From NCBI RefSeq assembly GCF_901000735.1, contig NC_081545.1, forward strand, positions 29,851,513 to 29,915,512: a DNA stretch of 64,000 bases, given 5' to 3'. Shown piece by piece: positions 21,184 to 35,500 of this stretch. Numbering within the stretch: position 1 is the first letter of the stretch; each line of letters begins with the position of its first letter. The stretch is from Corylus avellana. Taxonomy: Eukaryota; Streptophyta; Magnoliopsida; Fagales; Betulaceae. Both the position numbers and the translations under genes were made by a program. A model generated the notes under the pieces. That model had not been told where the DNA came from, did not search any database, and worked only from the letters and a program-made list of their open reading frames with translations.

Positions 21184-23560
21184 TAATATATAAGCATTTT
21201 GACTGAGCCGTTGAGGATCGGAGGAAGTTGTGTCTTCGTCTTTGATGTTTCTATTTTCTGTTTTTTAGATGAAGGAAGTTTAATTGTGTTATGTTTTGAT
21301 GCTCTCATCTGTGTGCTGTAAAATATTTGATTTTATAAATTAATGAAGGATCTGAGTATCATGCTTTTCTTGAAGTAGTGCAGGTGTACGTGTTGATATA
21401 TCAATTTGTAATGGGTTTTTCTATTTTTCGATTTGTAATCTATAAGATGTGTGGATATTGTATATCGAATATGAAAAATATAAGATTATAATGGAAAGAT
21501 GATGAAATTGATAGAGAAATTGTATTGATAAACGGATTGTTCGAGAAACCCACTCTCCAGAAGAAAGCAACTAAAACACTGAAGTCATTTTTCATACCTC
21601 TAATGAACTGGATTGCTTATATTTAAATAACCCTCATTTAGCTACACAATTCTAACTTCCAACGCTTATTATACTAAAAGGCCCACATTACAATGGCCCA
21701 TTACGCTTAAAGGCCCACTAAAACTATATCCCTTACACAATTCATATTTGTGTTTAAAAAATTTTAGTTTTACATATTTAAGAGTGACATGTGTCATCAT
21801 TTTATTGGTGTGGACATGGGACATGAACAGAATTTGTTAAGTGTTTTAACAGAATTTGTTATTTTGACATACCTTGAAAACCTCTAAATTATTTTTGATA
21901 CCGCAATGAACGATTTATAATTTAGGCTAACTACATAAACTAAATTTTCATTTATTCCAATTTTATGGATAGTCCAAAGTTTGGCTCGATTTTGGAGGCT
22001 TAGGATATCCTGTATGGTGGTCAAATGACTCAAATGTCCTAATTAGCTATACACATGCTGATATTGGATAGTTTGGATAACAATATGGGAGTCTCCTTCA
22101 ATGATAAAATTGTCTCTGAGTTTGGAGCAAATACTTGGGAGATCCTGAGTACAGATGCTTTAGCTTTGCCAACAATAGGATAAGCAAATGTGTTTTTAGA
22201 TCTGTGTCCATACATGAATATTTCCTTAATGCATGATCTTAACAAACAGTTGCTGACGAAGGGAAATTATCTTGCACGACAACGTCAAAAGTAATTAATT
22301 CTTAATGGAATGCAAGGCTGAGAATAATACTTATCCATGCAGAATCTCCCACTCCCACTTCTATAAGAATGCAAATGGAGCCCTACCCATGCTTTGGGGA
22401 TGAAATTTCTACGTTTGTCTCCCTTAAAAACCCCAACAAAAATTGAACAAGCATGGCAAATGAGGGTAAAATCGTAATTTGCCAGATGGGGAGGGGGGGG
22501 TTGTACTGTGCAGTGTTTGGCAAAGGTAAAGGTCTCTTCAAGCGTCTGATTTTGGGCACAATTTTTAAAAATGAACACTATTTTCTTTGATATCGACAAA
22601 TGTTTGATTTATGGAGATTAGAATCGCTTTTGAATGCAAGAAGAAGGACGACACTCGACAGGAAAAATTGTTGTTCAATTCCTCCAAATAGTAAATCAAT
22701 GACCAGGTCTATATAGACCTGTAACTAAGATTTTTTGTTATTTGGTTGCCTGTATTTTTGAAATTTAGACAGCTTAATTAAAAGAGAGAAGTTGAAGAGT
22801 CTACCTGACCCGGCCAGGTGAGTCTGGCATTCTAGACTATTCAGAGTAGTGAACAATAGATGAACCCCACAATCCCCTCTCTTAGGCAGAGCCCAAATTG
22901 GTAATATTGTATTTGGAGTTTATGCATATACCTGTATAACCAACCAGGAGGTATATGCCATAAGCTAAGCTATATTTTCCACCTTCGTTGACTATAAGGT
23001 CAAAAATCACATTGCATCACCAGATTCACCACAGTGCAGAAATTAACCATCAACTATTCACCCTTCATCTTTTGTCTACAATTTTGAAACCTATTTCAGA
23101 GTGGTATCACAATCAGCTTGGAATTCCCTATTTTAGGCTGCTCGGGAAAGGTAAGACCCGTAGGCCCCTCTTTTAAACTGCCCAAATTTCAGTAAAATTC
23201 AAGCACCCTAATATTATAGAATCCTCATCCATTACAATCCCTGCACTCTTTTGGTCACGGCAACAGGTACCAAAATACAGTGAAGCAAAAGATCAAAGCA
23301 TGATGGCGGTGTGGTTATATGCTCTGCCGGCCACCACATAAACTAGTAGCAAAGTCATGACTTGAAGAGACATTAAGAGAAAACATAAACAAAAGCAAGC
23401 AAACAAACAAAAAGCCAGAAAACAAACAAAATGCTTTTTATTTATGGAAAAACAAAAGTGTATAAATCCACATTTTATTTTTATAAAATATACCTAAAGA
23501 TTGGGTACTAGTATCAGATAAAGCATGATTTTTAAATATGGTCTAAAGCATTTAACCCCT
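21184..23560. other. Truncated end of array and boundary to the SOS4 gene
   Basis: No gene supported. The segments 21205-21370 and 22315-22730 still match the OSP2-BURP3 spacer (13990-14170, 14340-14830), so the fourth unit ends at about 22730, before its BURP gene. The insert 21380-21740, rich in 'ggcccac', is not shared and may be a retroelement remnant. From 22740 to 23560 nothing is recognised apart from the 3' flank of the kinase gene. Confidence 0.5.
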
Positions 23561-26500
23561 TTAGTTGTATTTTTCAGCTTTGAATTTAACTTCTGGATTG
23601 CGAATGTCATCCTGGCTTTGAATCAAACGAATCTCCAGACTGCTTGATTGGGGATCGTGTCCCGCGCTTCTATAGTCATTCACTGTCCTCTGCAAAAGTG
23701 CCTGCAAGGATTGAAGAGCTCCAGCGATCAATTAACCATAGTTCAAAGAAGAAGATCCAATTGCACAGTGGAACTGCAAGGTCATAGTTTAATAATATCA
23801 AGAATATCAGTTCTTCTAATGACTTCTTTTCTTCTTTTGTCCTGTAGGCAGAAACATTTTGAAGTTTCAGCTCATGAAAAGTTGCAAGTTCCCTAAATGA
23901 CTGATTTGATGCATCCCAGAATGTTTTGATCTCAATAGTCAAACCAGTCAAAGCATGGAGAATATGAGACACCAAAAACTCTTTTTGCAGAAAGACGTGC
24001 CTGTACAATATAGAACTATGACAACCAGAAAAATTCACCAAATCACTTGCTAGAGAATCTATCAAGAAGTGATCCTGGTACTGCAGAAAGACTAGGTTTG
24101 AAGTCACCCGAAACATTGTGCTTGAGTGATGTCAACTCAATCTTGTTAGATACGAAAGTCGCAGCTTTTTAATTGGAATTAAGGCTTGAGTAGAATGGAG
24201 TAACATTTCGGATTCAATCACTTTTCTTACCTTTCTCAATTAATAACCCATAAAAGCTTATTTGAATTGTATGTCAATCAGTTTCAAAATAAAAATATCA
24301 AATCATGGCCACACTTCTCATAGATAGAAGATAGCTATGGGAATATAACCCCAGAGCTCATGCTTATTGCCTCCAATCTCTCCATGGCTCATAAAAAGAA
24401 GTCCAGCAACATGAATGCTTTTGACTTTAATATGACCCAAAAGAGCCTGAGCAGAAAACTTGAAGCTATCAAATCCATTACAACTTCTTATAGAGAGCCC
24501 ATTATTCATCTCCTTTGAAATCAATTCCAGACCACCCCCCCCACACACACACACCTTTTTCCGAATGATAGGGTAATTTCACGCACAAATCCTAGTTAAA
24601 CAGTTGAATTAGTATTTTTTACTTGATGGGTCTCATCCAATATATCTGATAATGACGTGAAAGTTAAGATCTAAATTAAACTCTTAAAGCATCAGATACA
24701 ATGTGTTATCCAACTTGATGCCTATAAACAAATTAGTGTCAACAATGCAAGACAACAGAAGGATTATTATCATTCTAGCAACACTTCTACGACATTATCA
24801 AAGCAACTTCAAGTAATGAACAGCAAAAACAGCGAAAGGAGTACCTGCACACTTGATACTGCAAGCTCTGCTGCTTTGTCAAGGTTGTCAGGAAATTTCT
24901 AGAAGAAATAAAGGACAATTATCAGTAAAAAATAAAATGTTATTGCCAAGAACCGGTCAGCGTTCGGCTTAAGCAGGAATACAATTTAGAGGCATTACAT
25001 TGCTCCAACCAAGTAGAAGAGCAGTCGTAAGATCTCCTGTTCCCTACAAGCATATGCATATATGATTGTCAATTTAGTGCATCTTGTAAGGAAATTGTTG
25101 TTGCAATAAGAAAAAAAAAATTGAATGCACAAATAAGCAAGGAAAAAGTTTTACTTCATATTTAATAATCAAGGTCAAACTTTTGATAAGAACTAAAATA
25201 CTGTGGAACCTGACTTGTGCTTGATACCAGCTATAACTGAACTTTCTTCTATTTTATACTGATGATAATGTTATGTCACTAATATACAATTATTTTTTTT
25301 TTTTTTGTAAGTAAATAGATTTGATAATGAAAGCTTAAGCTCAAAAAAGAAAGAAATTAACGTACAAAGGATTTATTTTTATTCTTTATTTATATAAAAT
25401 ATTTCACTTTCTCTAACAAAATATTTGTAGAATAACAATAAGATTAATAGAATGAGAACAAGGCCAGTCTGAAAGTATAACAAGGTCTCTTATCTTCTTT
25501 CATCAATTTTTTGGCAAAATTTGACAATGTTCTGGTAATCTAGACTGGATTTTCCCATATATCCTACAGTCTTTTCTTTTCATGACCAAGAAGCTAATGC
25601 AGATACAGGCAACACCATTGGAAAGTCAAATGCATCCATCATGAAACCATGTTTCTAATGTCACTGCATTCAAGATCTCATATATATCACATGCCATGGA
25701 TGTGCTATTTTTATTGTCTCAAATCCTGGGCTGGAGCAGGGAAATTGTCAAATTCTGTCATCTAGTTAAATGATCAGTGCTAAAAAGGCAATTTCCAGTT
25801 ACAAATCACTCTTGGTACCACAGAGTAAAACCATGAAAGTTTTGCAGGCAAAAGGAATTACAATTACCATTTACATACCGTGAAATATGCAGGAATTTTG
25901 GGGAAAACAATCTTAAATTGCTCAGCAGATTGATCCTGTCACATCAAGAGTTTAGTAAAAATGTATTTACCACGATAATCAATCAACCGCTGTATAATTA
26001 TTTCCAAAATGCAAGTGAAGAAGTTTTAAATAGACCTTAAGACAGATAAACAAAATGAATGCTGCATTAGGAACACACTTGCAACATCCATTTAATTCAA
26101 GAGATCCAAATTAAAGCTAGCATTTCAAATGATTATTAACCAGACTTATTATAGATTAGCCTTTTGAAGTGACAGCCACAATGGAATTCAAAGTCTTTAA
26201 TATAATCTAATTGCTTCTGGTATTTTCATATACTAGCAGTATAATTTCTAACTGGAACATTTGAAGGCATTCAGTGGTACATTCATGGAAAGGGAAAACT
26301 AACATTGAGACCTAAGTATCCCAATAAACAAGAGAGGCAATATTCCAAGAAGGAAACATAAATAGCAGCACAGCTTCACACTTAAGATTTCAGAATGACC
26401 AAGTTTAAGCCAAGGTTGAAATCTCAAACCTCAAGTGCATCTATAATAGCCTACCTTTGCCTTCTGATGACTGCCAATAAGGAGAAGATTGCCTTCTATA

Positions 26501-29500
26501 TTTATGCTTGTAATCACAACCTGCAATTTATAAGAATATGTACATTACAACATAAAATTCAGAGAGAGAGAGAGAGATGTTAAATTACATATACATGAGT
26601 TCATGGACAATTTCCTTGCATGTATAAATTTTCAGAATAAGCAATTGAAGGAATGAAAACTTAAGTCAAGTCACACAGCATGATATGCCGTGTATGAAAA
26701 GTGGAACTGAAACACAAATTTCCTAATGCCCACAATAAAAACATTAGAGAATCTAGCAACCAAGAATATGGACCTGTTAACACATGGATCCCAAACTTCA
26801 AAGAAGACAAACCGTGGTGCTTATCTAATGGAGCTATCTGATGGTAGTATGAGTGATAGCACATGTTGTCTTTGCCATATCATACTAAGGCTTTGTTAGT
26901 TTCGACGTAAAATGATTTCTGAAAAATATTTTCCGGTGTTTGATGGGACGGAAAATAATACTCAAACCGAAAACATTTTCAGTTTGACCAAAAAAGCTTC
27001 TTTAATTTTTTTACAATAGTTTCTCTTTTTTAAAATCATAAACTATTTTCCAAATTTGTGCTTCTCCTTCTCAAATTGCCAGAGGTTGCCGGTATTCCTT
27101 GGCTGTTGTCCGTCATCACTCATTTTCCGTACGAGCTAAACACCGAAAAATATTTTCAAGGAAATCATTTTTTTCTGAAAAACAATTTCGTTGAAAATAA
27201 GCGAAAAATATTTTCCATCGAAACAAATGGAGCCTTAGTTGATGTCTATGGCTTCAATTGAAAGCGAATCTCACAACCTAGGAATCTACTACCTACATCT
27301 GCGGAAGTATACTAGAAGATCATCATTGCATCAATTAATTGCTAAGAAGCTAAAGGAGGTAACTGAATAGGTACTAGGCATTAGGCAAGGCTCTTAGTGT
27401 CATAAGACCAATCAAAAACAACAGTTCCAAACCAAGTGGTTTGACCACCATGTGGAAGTACCCACAGACTGAGGGACAAAAAGATGTGATTGGGCCAGTT
27501 CAGCCATCAAAGTTAGCTGTGATCCTTTCCATCAAAACTAAGTTCATTTCATCTGAGGAAACTGTTGCATGTTATACCTTCTAAGAAAGAGCGCTATAGC
27601 ATGCCCATGCTCATGCCACTGTATTAATAATGTTCACTAAACTGCAGTATTTTGCAGATTCAGAAATCAAGAATACATCTGCTCTTTTCTATGCAATAAT
27701 ACATGTGCATCTGGAGCAGGTATAGTATTTATCAGCTGGAGCTTGAAGATACCAAATTCTTTCTTGTTCTTGCAGCAGATTCTAGAAAACCAGACCATTA
27801 GCAGTGTTTATTCTTCTACATTCACTACTTTTTTTTTCTTTTCACTGTCTCCAAGCATTAAGATTACAGTTAACTTGAGTGATCAATTTCTATCACATAT
27901 TGATACAAATATGGCTGCCTCATTGATTTTGAGACATTTGTATTCCAATGTCACCATAATTTAACTCTAATTAGAAAGCACAAAGAGGTGTGTAACTCTA
28001 ATACACAGTAAGTATAAAAGGTACTCCAATTAGGTCTATTAAAAAAAATTGAGTATCAACGTGCCCGGCCAGACCCTATCAAACTGACCAAAACCAGCCG
28101 TACTCCGACCATGTTGGTGGTTGGAAGATAAATCGACTTCCAAAGGAGGGTCGATTCAGAAGTCAAATTTATAAGGATGGAAAACCAACCGACTCCAATC
28201 TGTGTTTATCACCCTTACTTATAACACAAATTTTGTTTAGGTAGGGTTTGCAAAGCCACCCCCAAAACTCAAGTACTCGACTAACTCCAGCCAAGAGAGG
28301 AGCTCTTGGCATCTCCTCCCATATACCAGCAAAAATTCACAGATCTCGGTGAAAATTGAAGAAACCCCATCTTCAAGAGGTAGCAAAACTGGTTCTTAAA
28401 TTTGAAGAAGACCCATAAACCCACATAAACCCTAATCTTGAACAATCGTCCAACGAGAATAAACAAAAACCCTGTCTTCGTTGCCATCACTCTTCCTCTC
28501 TTGCTCATGAAGATGTTGACAGTAAAATCCCTAATAAACTCTCTTCCTTTCTTGCTCACAAAGATGTTGACAGTGAAATCCCTAATAAACCACTAGGCAC
28601 TGCTCTCGTTCTCCTCAAAAACCCGAACAGAAACCCCAACCTCTAAAAATCCCAGCTTCGCCTTCCCATTCCTCCACACTTCCTCCTCCAAAGCAAGTGA
28701 AAGATGCCCTGTATGAGGAGGTAATTGAGCGAGAGATTTATCTGGGAGCCACTGCCATGGTAGGAGGCTCCTCCTCCATCACATTAGGTGAGCCTTCTCA
28801 ACTCAACAAACCAAAAATCACTACCTGACACTTGATGCAGTGCGGTTCGGTACTTACCAACCCTATGGGTCAGTTTGGTTGAAGACATTAGCTTCTGACC
28901 ACAGTTGCGTAGGAAGCCGGAAGATTGTATGTTATGACCTGAGGGGGTTGGTTTATACCCCTAACTCCAATGACAGTATTCAAGGATAAAGAAGACAAAT
29001 GACAATCTCCCATGACACACACTAAAGAAACAAATAAATAAAGAACAAAACAAGAATCTTGCACATTCAAAAAGTGTAAGCATCTCAGGACTTGAAGAGT
29101 TCAATATGTAAATGATATAACAAAACCTTTGATGGTCCTACGGCATGAATGATGTTACAAGCTTCACGGCCATCTCTTTCAGAGCCAATCCTGTGACAAG
29201 CATATCTTATCTTTAGGCACAAGAGCTACAGTAACACAAAGGCACAGGATAGAGTAAAGGGTTACAACCTAATCTTTATAACACATACTAAGACTCATCA
29301 TGAAGTTTAAGTAGTTTAAAACATCAACCACTAGTAGCTCCGAATGGGGAGGAAAATGCAACCCAAGCATACAGGTGAAACTTTGTGTTTATCAGCTTCA
29401 AAATCAATTCTAACATATTTATATATAAAATATATGATTATAAAGAAAAATAGAAATGGAGGCAGGGAGGAAGAAAGATAACACATGCTTCTAATAGAAA

Positions 29501-32500
29501 GACTAAGTGGACAGAAAAACAAGTGCAAATCAAAACCTATTCTCACATAACAATATGAGGCACAATAGATTCCCCCCATTACTTGTTGAGACATAATTTC
29601 ATGTCTTATAAGATAATATTACGTATCAACTATGAAGCTAGTTAAGAAAAAGTTGGGATGCTGTCAAATATAATAATAATCTTCAGTTTGACGGAAAGCC
29701 ATACAAAGTGAGTAACAGCTTCTAGGTTTCAACATCTCCTACTCCAATTTTTTGTAGGTTATATTTAGTAGTTATTTGGTATTCACTTAACTATTTTTTA
29801 ATCTGCCACACTTAAGTTCACCCATATTTCCAACAGCAAATACGTGGAGATGAAAAAGAAAAGGAAAATAAGATATTGGTGAACTGTAGACTATACCTAG
29901 ACTTGTCAAAAAATTAAAAAAGTATACTATACCTAGACTTATCTGGAGGTAAAAGACTCAAACTCAACATAGCAAGCTTCACCAACCATTTTAAGGTACA
30001 AAAACTACCTGAAACAAGTCAACTGTTCTGCTTCAAACTGGTTGGGAGTCAACATTGAAGCCACTGGGACAACCTAATCATAGAGAGCATAAACAAAATG
30101 TAATCATCACATCAATTTTAAGTCTCTCTAAAGATCTTTACATTGAGAAATAATTACATCAATGGGCAACCATTCACGATTAAATGATTACTCTAGTAGT
30201 CTTATACTTGGGATCTAACTGTCCCAAATGTCCAATACACGATTTCAACTATTTGTCTTACATAATCTGAGCTCCACAAGTAGGAGCATCCAAATATTCC
30301 AAAATTTACATTCAAGTTTTACACTCCCTGTCTCAACTTAAAAATATTCTTTCTTTTGGGACATCTTAGAATACACATAATTTTTTTGAAAGTAAGCGGA
30401 TGCTCTTACTTCTTTAATTTCCTTCATTACCCTTATCCTACTGAAAATTGTGCCACATTAACATAAAGCAAAGGACATTTTGCGAATATCACTATTTTTT
30501 TAAACCTTCTTAATAACAATCCAGTTATTTGAAAAAATAATAATAAAAATAACATAATTGCAATGGAGTATGGGAAAAGGATATGGTATCATAAGGACCC
30601 GAGATGAAAACCATGTCAACTGGATTGGTCACCTTCTCACGATATACTGATACCAGCTCTTGAGGGACATAGAGCTTTCCTTCATCACCCATCACTGGAT
30701 CACAGACTAGACAAGAAAAGCCAAATTTTAATAAGATATAGATGAAAGGGCATTTTTTTTCCTCTTTTGAGAAAAACGAAAAAATAAATAAATTACAGGC
30801 ACATTCTATGTGGCACAATTTCCATGCTTGACCTGTTACTCTTGAGTTTAAAAAAAAAAAACAAAGAAACACCATTCTACATCTATGAAACTAAAGCCTA
30901 AATCAATGAACAGAAACTGTATATATTATGTCAATAGTTTCTTCTCTTCAAGTCTTGGTCCATGTCTATGATCTCTTTTGATTTTTGTATTTCAGAGCAC
31001 TTGGATAAACTAATTCTAACCTAATCATAATTGTCAGCAGCTGCTGCATAAAGTACCACAGCTTTTAACAAAAGTACTGCAACAGCCAGCAACTGCGCCT
31101 TATCCAAACTAATTTTGTGCTAGAGAAAAAAAAAACCGAGCTCTATTTTAATATCATATATTAATTGCATAATTTTGTTTTTCATCTAACATAAATCAAT
31201 ATAATCTTTCAAAATATTCTTTGCGCAAATGGTAAAACAGCTGGAAAGTTTACGTCATTGGGAAACACTATATTCAAGTAAAATGGACAATCAATTTTTA
31301 TTTTCATCTCAAATAAATCAATATAATCTGTCAAAATGCTCTTCCTTGCAAAAATGGCTATACTGCTGGAAACTTGACACCATCAAAGAACAGTATATTC
31401 AAGTAAAAAGTACAATATGCCCATATATTTACTCAACAAATCAAAACCCTTAACTAACCACTTTTACGGTCGCCAGTATATCTAGGTCAATGAATAATCC
31501 CAAAGTAATAGTAAAAGGACCAAAAAAAGGTGCACTTGTGATCGATTATGGCAAAAACTTCCGAAATAATTAGTAGGTAATCTACTTACCATATGTAAGT
31601 TTTGGATTTACCGAACGAAGCTTCTTCACAACTTCCAATACAGTGTTCAAAAAAGAAACTGAACCAATATAACCTGCAAATAAACTAATCAGACTTAACA
31701 CCATGTAAAATGAAAAGGAAAATGTCCAAATAAAGAACAAATCAGACAAGTGAAAAAAAGAAAACTGCCAGACAACAGGAAAGGAATATTGCTCATAGTT
31801 TAAGTTAATAGCAAAATACTCTGCTACTTCCTAGGCTTCTCTCTTGTATATTTCTTGTGCACTTGGGTTGCGCCTCTGCGCTTTATAATGAATTTGCAAT
31901 TACTTATAAAAATAAAAGTAGTTAACAGAAAAATACTATCAGAGGAAGATTCCAAATACCAGCATAGTTCTTTGCAAAACAGGGAGAAGTAAGTTCAATT
32001 TTCAATATACAGGATTACAGAGACTTTCAAGGAGCAGATTGAAATTTAAAATAAATAAATGAAACGCATAACTATGACGTTTCAAATCACAGATACAGAA
32101 ACTAACCTTAACATACCTGTCAATAAATGAGTGTAGTACAATAAATTATTTGCTTCAAGACCTTCTATTAATTCCCATAGCTGTTGTCCATTCAAAACTT
32201 GGCCCTTAAAAGTTGGGTATCCTGCAATATTTTCAGGCAGATTAAACTACAATGGCACCTTCCTTATATGTTGTCTGGACCTATACAGATTGATAGATGA
32301 CATCGCACCGTATATCAGGCCTCAGAGTTACTGAGACTGAATGAAATAATAGTAGCAGCTTGCCTGTGTGATTTGAGAATTGCACTGAATTAATTGGATC
32401 CACATCATAGCCTAATAGTTGGAGAGGGAAGACGGCTGATTTATTTCCAACGTATCCCTAAGAAATAGAAGGAAGCAACAGTGTTAGGTATAAATGTGGT

Positions 32501-35500
32501 CTCCTGTTATGCCAACAGCACACAAACTGAAATGGCGTCTGTAACTCCATAAGGAATAAATTCCTCTTTCTTCCATTTCTCTAACACATATATATTTGTG
32601 TATGTGTAAGGAGATAAATAAAAATAAATTCAGTAAAAAAGAATTTTTTTTCTCATGTTCAGGCTTGAAACAAATTGTTTCAGTTGCAACTATCCCATGG
32701 GGAACATTTATTTAGAGCTCATTTCAAATGCTCTCTAAAATAAAATAGAACAAGGCCATTTCCGTCTGATGTTGAAAGACCCTAACAGTAATTTGTTTAT
32801 TTCCAATTGTGATGCACTAAAAAGTCACACAAACATTCTAATCAAGGTTCACACACCAATAATTAAAGATGTGCTTCACATGAGAACTATTTGGATTTAT
32901 TGGGATACAAAAGATGGTGTCAAATTTGAGAGACTAATGATAGCATAAATTTAAAGATGCTAAGCCAGATATGAAGGTATAAGGATAATTATGAGAGACT
33001 ATTTGGATTTATTGGGATACAAAAGATGGTGTCAAATTTGAGAGACTAATGATAGCATAAATTTAGAGATACTAAGCCAGATATGAAGGTATAAGGATAA
33101 TTATGAGCTTTTAATCTACTTCATATGAATCTCTGCTTTTAAAGACAGATCCAAAATCAATGAGAAGATCTATACATTCCTTTCTCGTGCCATGTGAATA
33201 ATGGCATTGACCCGGAAACAATTTAAAATGCAAGAAACAGACTCAGCAAAGACTCGCCATTATACCACTATATTCTCATGCACACCAAATGCATAGTTAT
33301 TTAACATTTGGTTGTATTTTCTTTCACAACTCATCCCATAGAAGCACCACTTTCCTTTAAAACAAAATAAAACCTAGATTTTAGATTTTTTTTTTTTTTT
33401 TTTTTTTCAAAATCCCTTCGTTTGCTTCAAACTACACCCTTTCCAGTACTTTAATACACACAAAACATTTTTTTTTTTTTTTTTTTTTTCAAAAAACAAA
33501 TCTCGTTCATACAAAAAGTAGAGTTATTTTTTGATGGCATATTCTTCCACTCCTCCTAATCCCACCAAAACCACCACAGTACCACTTTTATATTTTATAC
33601 TCCTAGATTTTAGAAATATATGTATATTTTTTTTTATCTCTTCATTTGCTTTTACTATTAGCTTTCTGGTACTCAAACACACAACAAATCTTTTTCTCTC
33701 TCTCTTTCTTCCTCCTCAGTTTATAACTTATATCCTCTCTTTATACTTGAACAAAGAACATGTATCCACTGCTTCTTTGACACATCTAGGCCGCAAGTTG
33801 GCCATTAGTCTAAAATGATATTTTATCTTTAAAGCCTATATATATATATATATATAAAATTTTTGGTGTGTCTACTGTCCCCAGCCAAAGAACGGAGCAA
33901 AGAATACCAGGTTCATTACATTTTACTTCTTTTATGTTCCCCAATAAGTTACTTCATTCTTGGGACTCAATCACACTTCCTCTCTTCAGGGAGATAGATG
34001 TAAAATTCAAGTTTGGGTACTCTGATATGCATGCTAACGGAGGTCGCAATTTGTCCATAGAGAAGAGCCACCCTGGACCCAGCTACATTCTTTAGTGGTC
34101 ATGACCCTATTGCTAATGATTCTTCGATTCCACTCAACACCTGGGGAATTTAATTTTACATAATGCCAAACCAAAGTGGGAGAATGGGATACCCAAAAAA
34201 GCCAGACAATTGAGTCACCAAGCAAGGGGAAAGGGGGGGAAGGGAAATAATAACATTGTGATATTATGTACACCGTAACATAAGAGATGGTGAGACATCA
34301 AACATTTCACTCAAATAATGGCACAAAGCATATAGTGGTGCATCAACAATTCACTAACTATATGACCAAAATACCTTCACAGCATAAAGAAACAGAACTC
34401 TCCACCAATAGACATGAAACGACAACGGATAAAATGGTAACTGTTGGGGAATATGCATCTTGTTTGACTTTAAAATCATGTGAACATTCCATTTCAGGTT
34501 ATGTCAAATAACATAGAGTCCAAGTGTCGTAATGAGGTTGGACCACATCAGGGATACATGAGGATCTTGTTTTCAGTTTGAATTTCTTGTTGATCTATAA
34601 GTACAAAATTAGTTTCATTCGCACTATGGCACAGTATTAGGATTATTAGTTCGATTTCTCAATTTGGGGGCAAGGGTTATAACCAAAGTGGGAGAATGGG
34701 ATACCCAAAAAAGCCAGACAATTGAGTCACCAAGCAAGGGGAAAGGTGGGGAAGGGAAATAATAACATTGTGATATTATGTACACCGTAACATAAGAGAT
34801 GGTAAGACATCAAACATTTCACTCAAATAATGGCACATAGCATGCAGTGGTGCATCAACAATTCACTAACTATATGACCAAAATACCTTCACAGCATAAA
34901 GAAACAGAACTCTCCACCAATAGACATGAAATGACAACAGATAAAATGGTAACTGTTAGGGAATATGCATCTTGTTTGACTTTAAAATCATGTGAAACAT
35001 TCCAATTCAGGTTATGTCAAATAACACAGAGTCCAAGTGTCGTAATGAGGTTGGACCACATCAAGGATACATGAGGATCTAGTTTTCAGTTTGAATTTCT
35101 TGTCGATCCATAAGTACAAAATTAGTTTCATTTGCACTATGGCACAATATTAGGATTATTAGTTCGATTTCTCAATTTGGGGGCAAGGGGTATATAACTC
35201 AGAGGTGGCTGAACATGTGTACTATTTAACGGCAAAAGGTAAAACAGGTGATGCCATTCCCCTGACACTGATGCAGACAAGACAAGCACAAAATATCGAC
35301 AAGGAATACACAGCAACTGGCTATTTATATCCAACGATTAAGTTGTCGCAATCTGTACAAAAAAATAAGGTAATTGCCCATAAAATGTTCAACCATGTCA
35401 TAATCCTGTTGTTTTTGGGACGCTTAACAGTGATGGATATATAATATTCCAATAAGTAAAGGAAAATAAATTGTGCGGATATAACATACAATGCATTGGC

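Noticed and set aside
23648..24116. Open frames of 82 and 146 codons on both strands
   Set aside because: They overlap the last exon and intron of the pyridoxal kinase gene; only 23561-23701 is coding by homology and phase.
30525..30875. 116-codon open frame as an independent gene
   Set aside because: Its conserved centre is exon 5 of the pyridoxal kinase; the rest is read-through into flanking introns.
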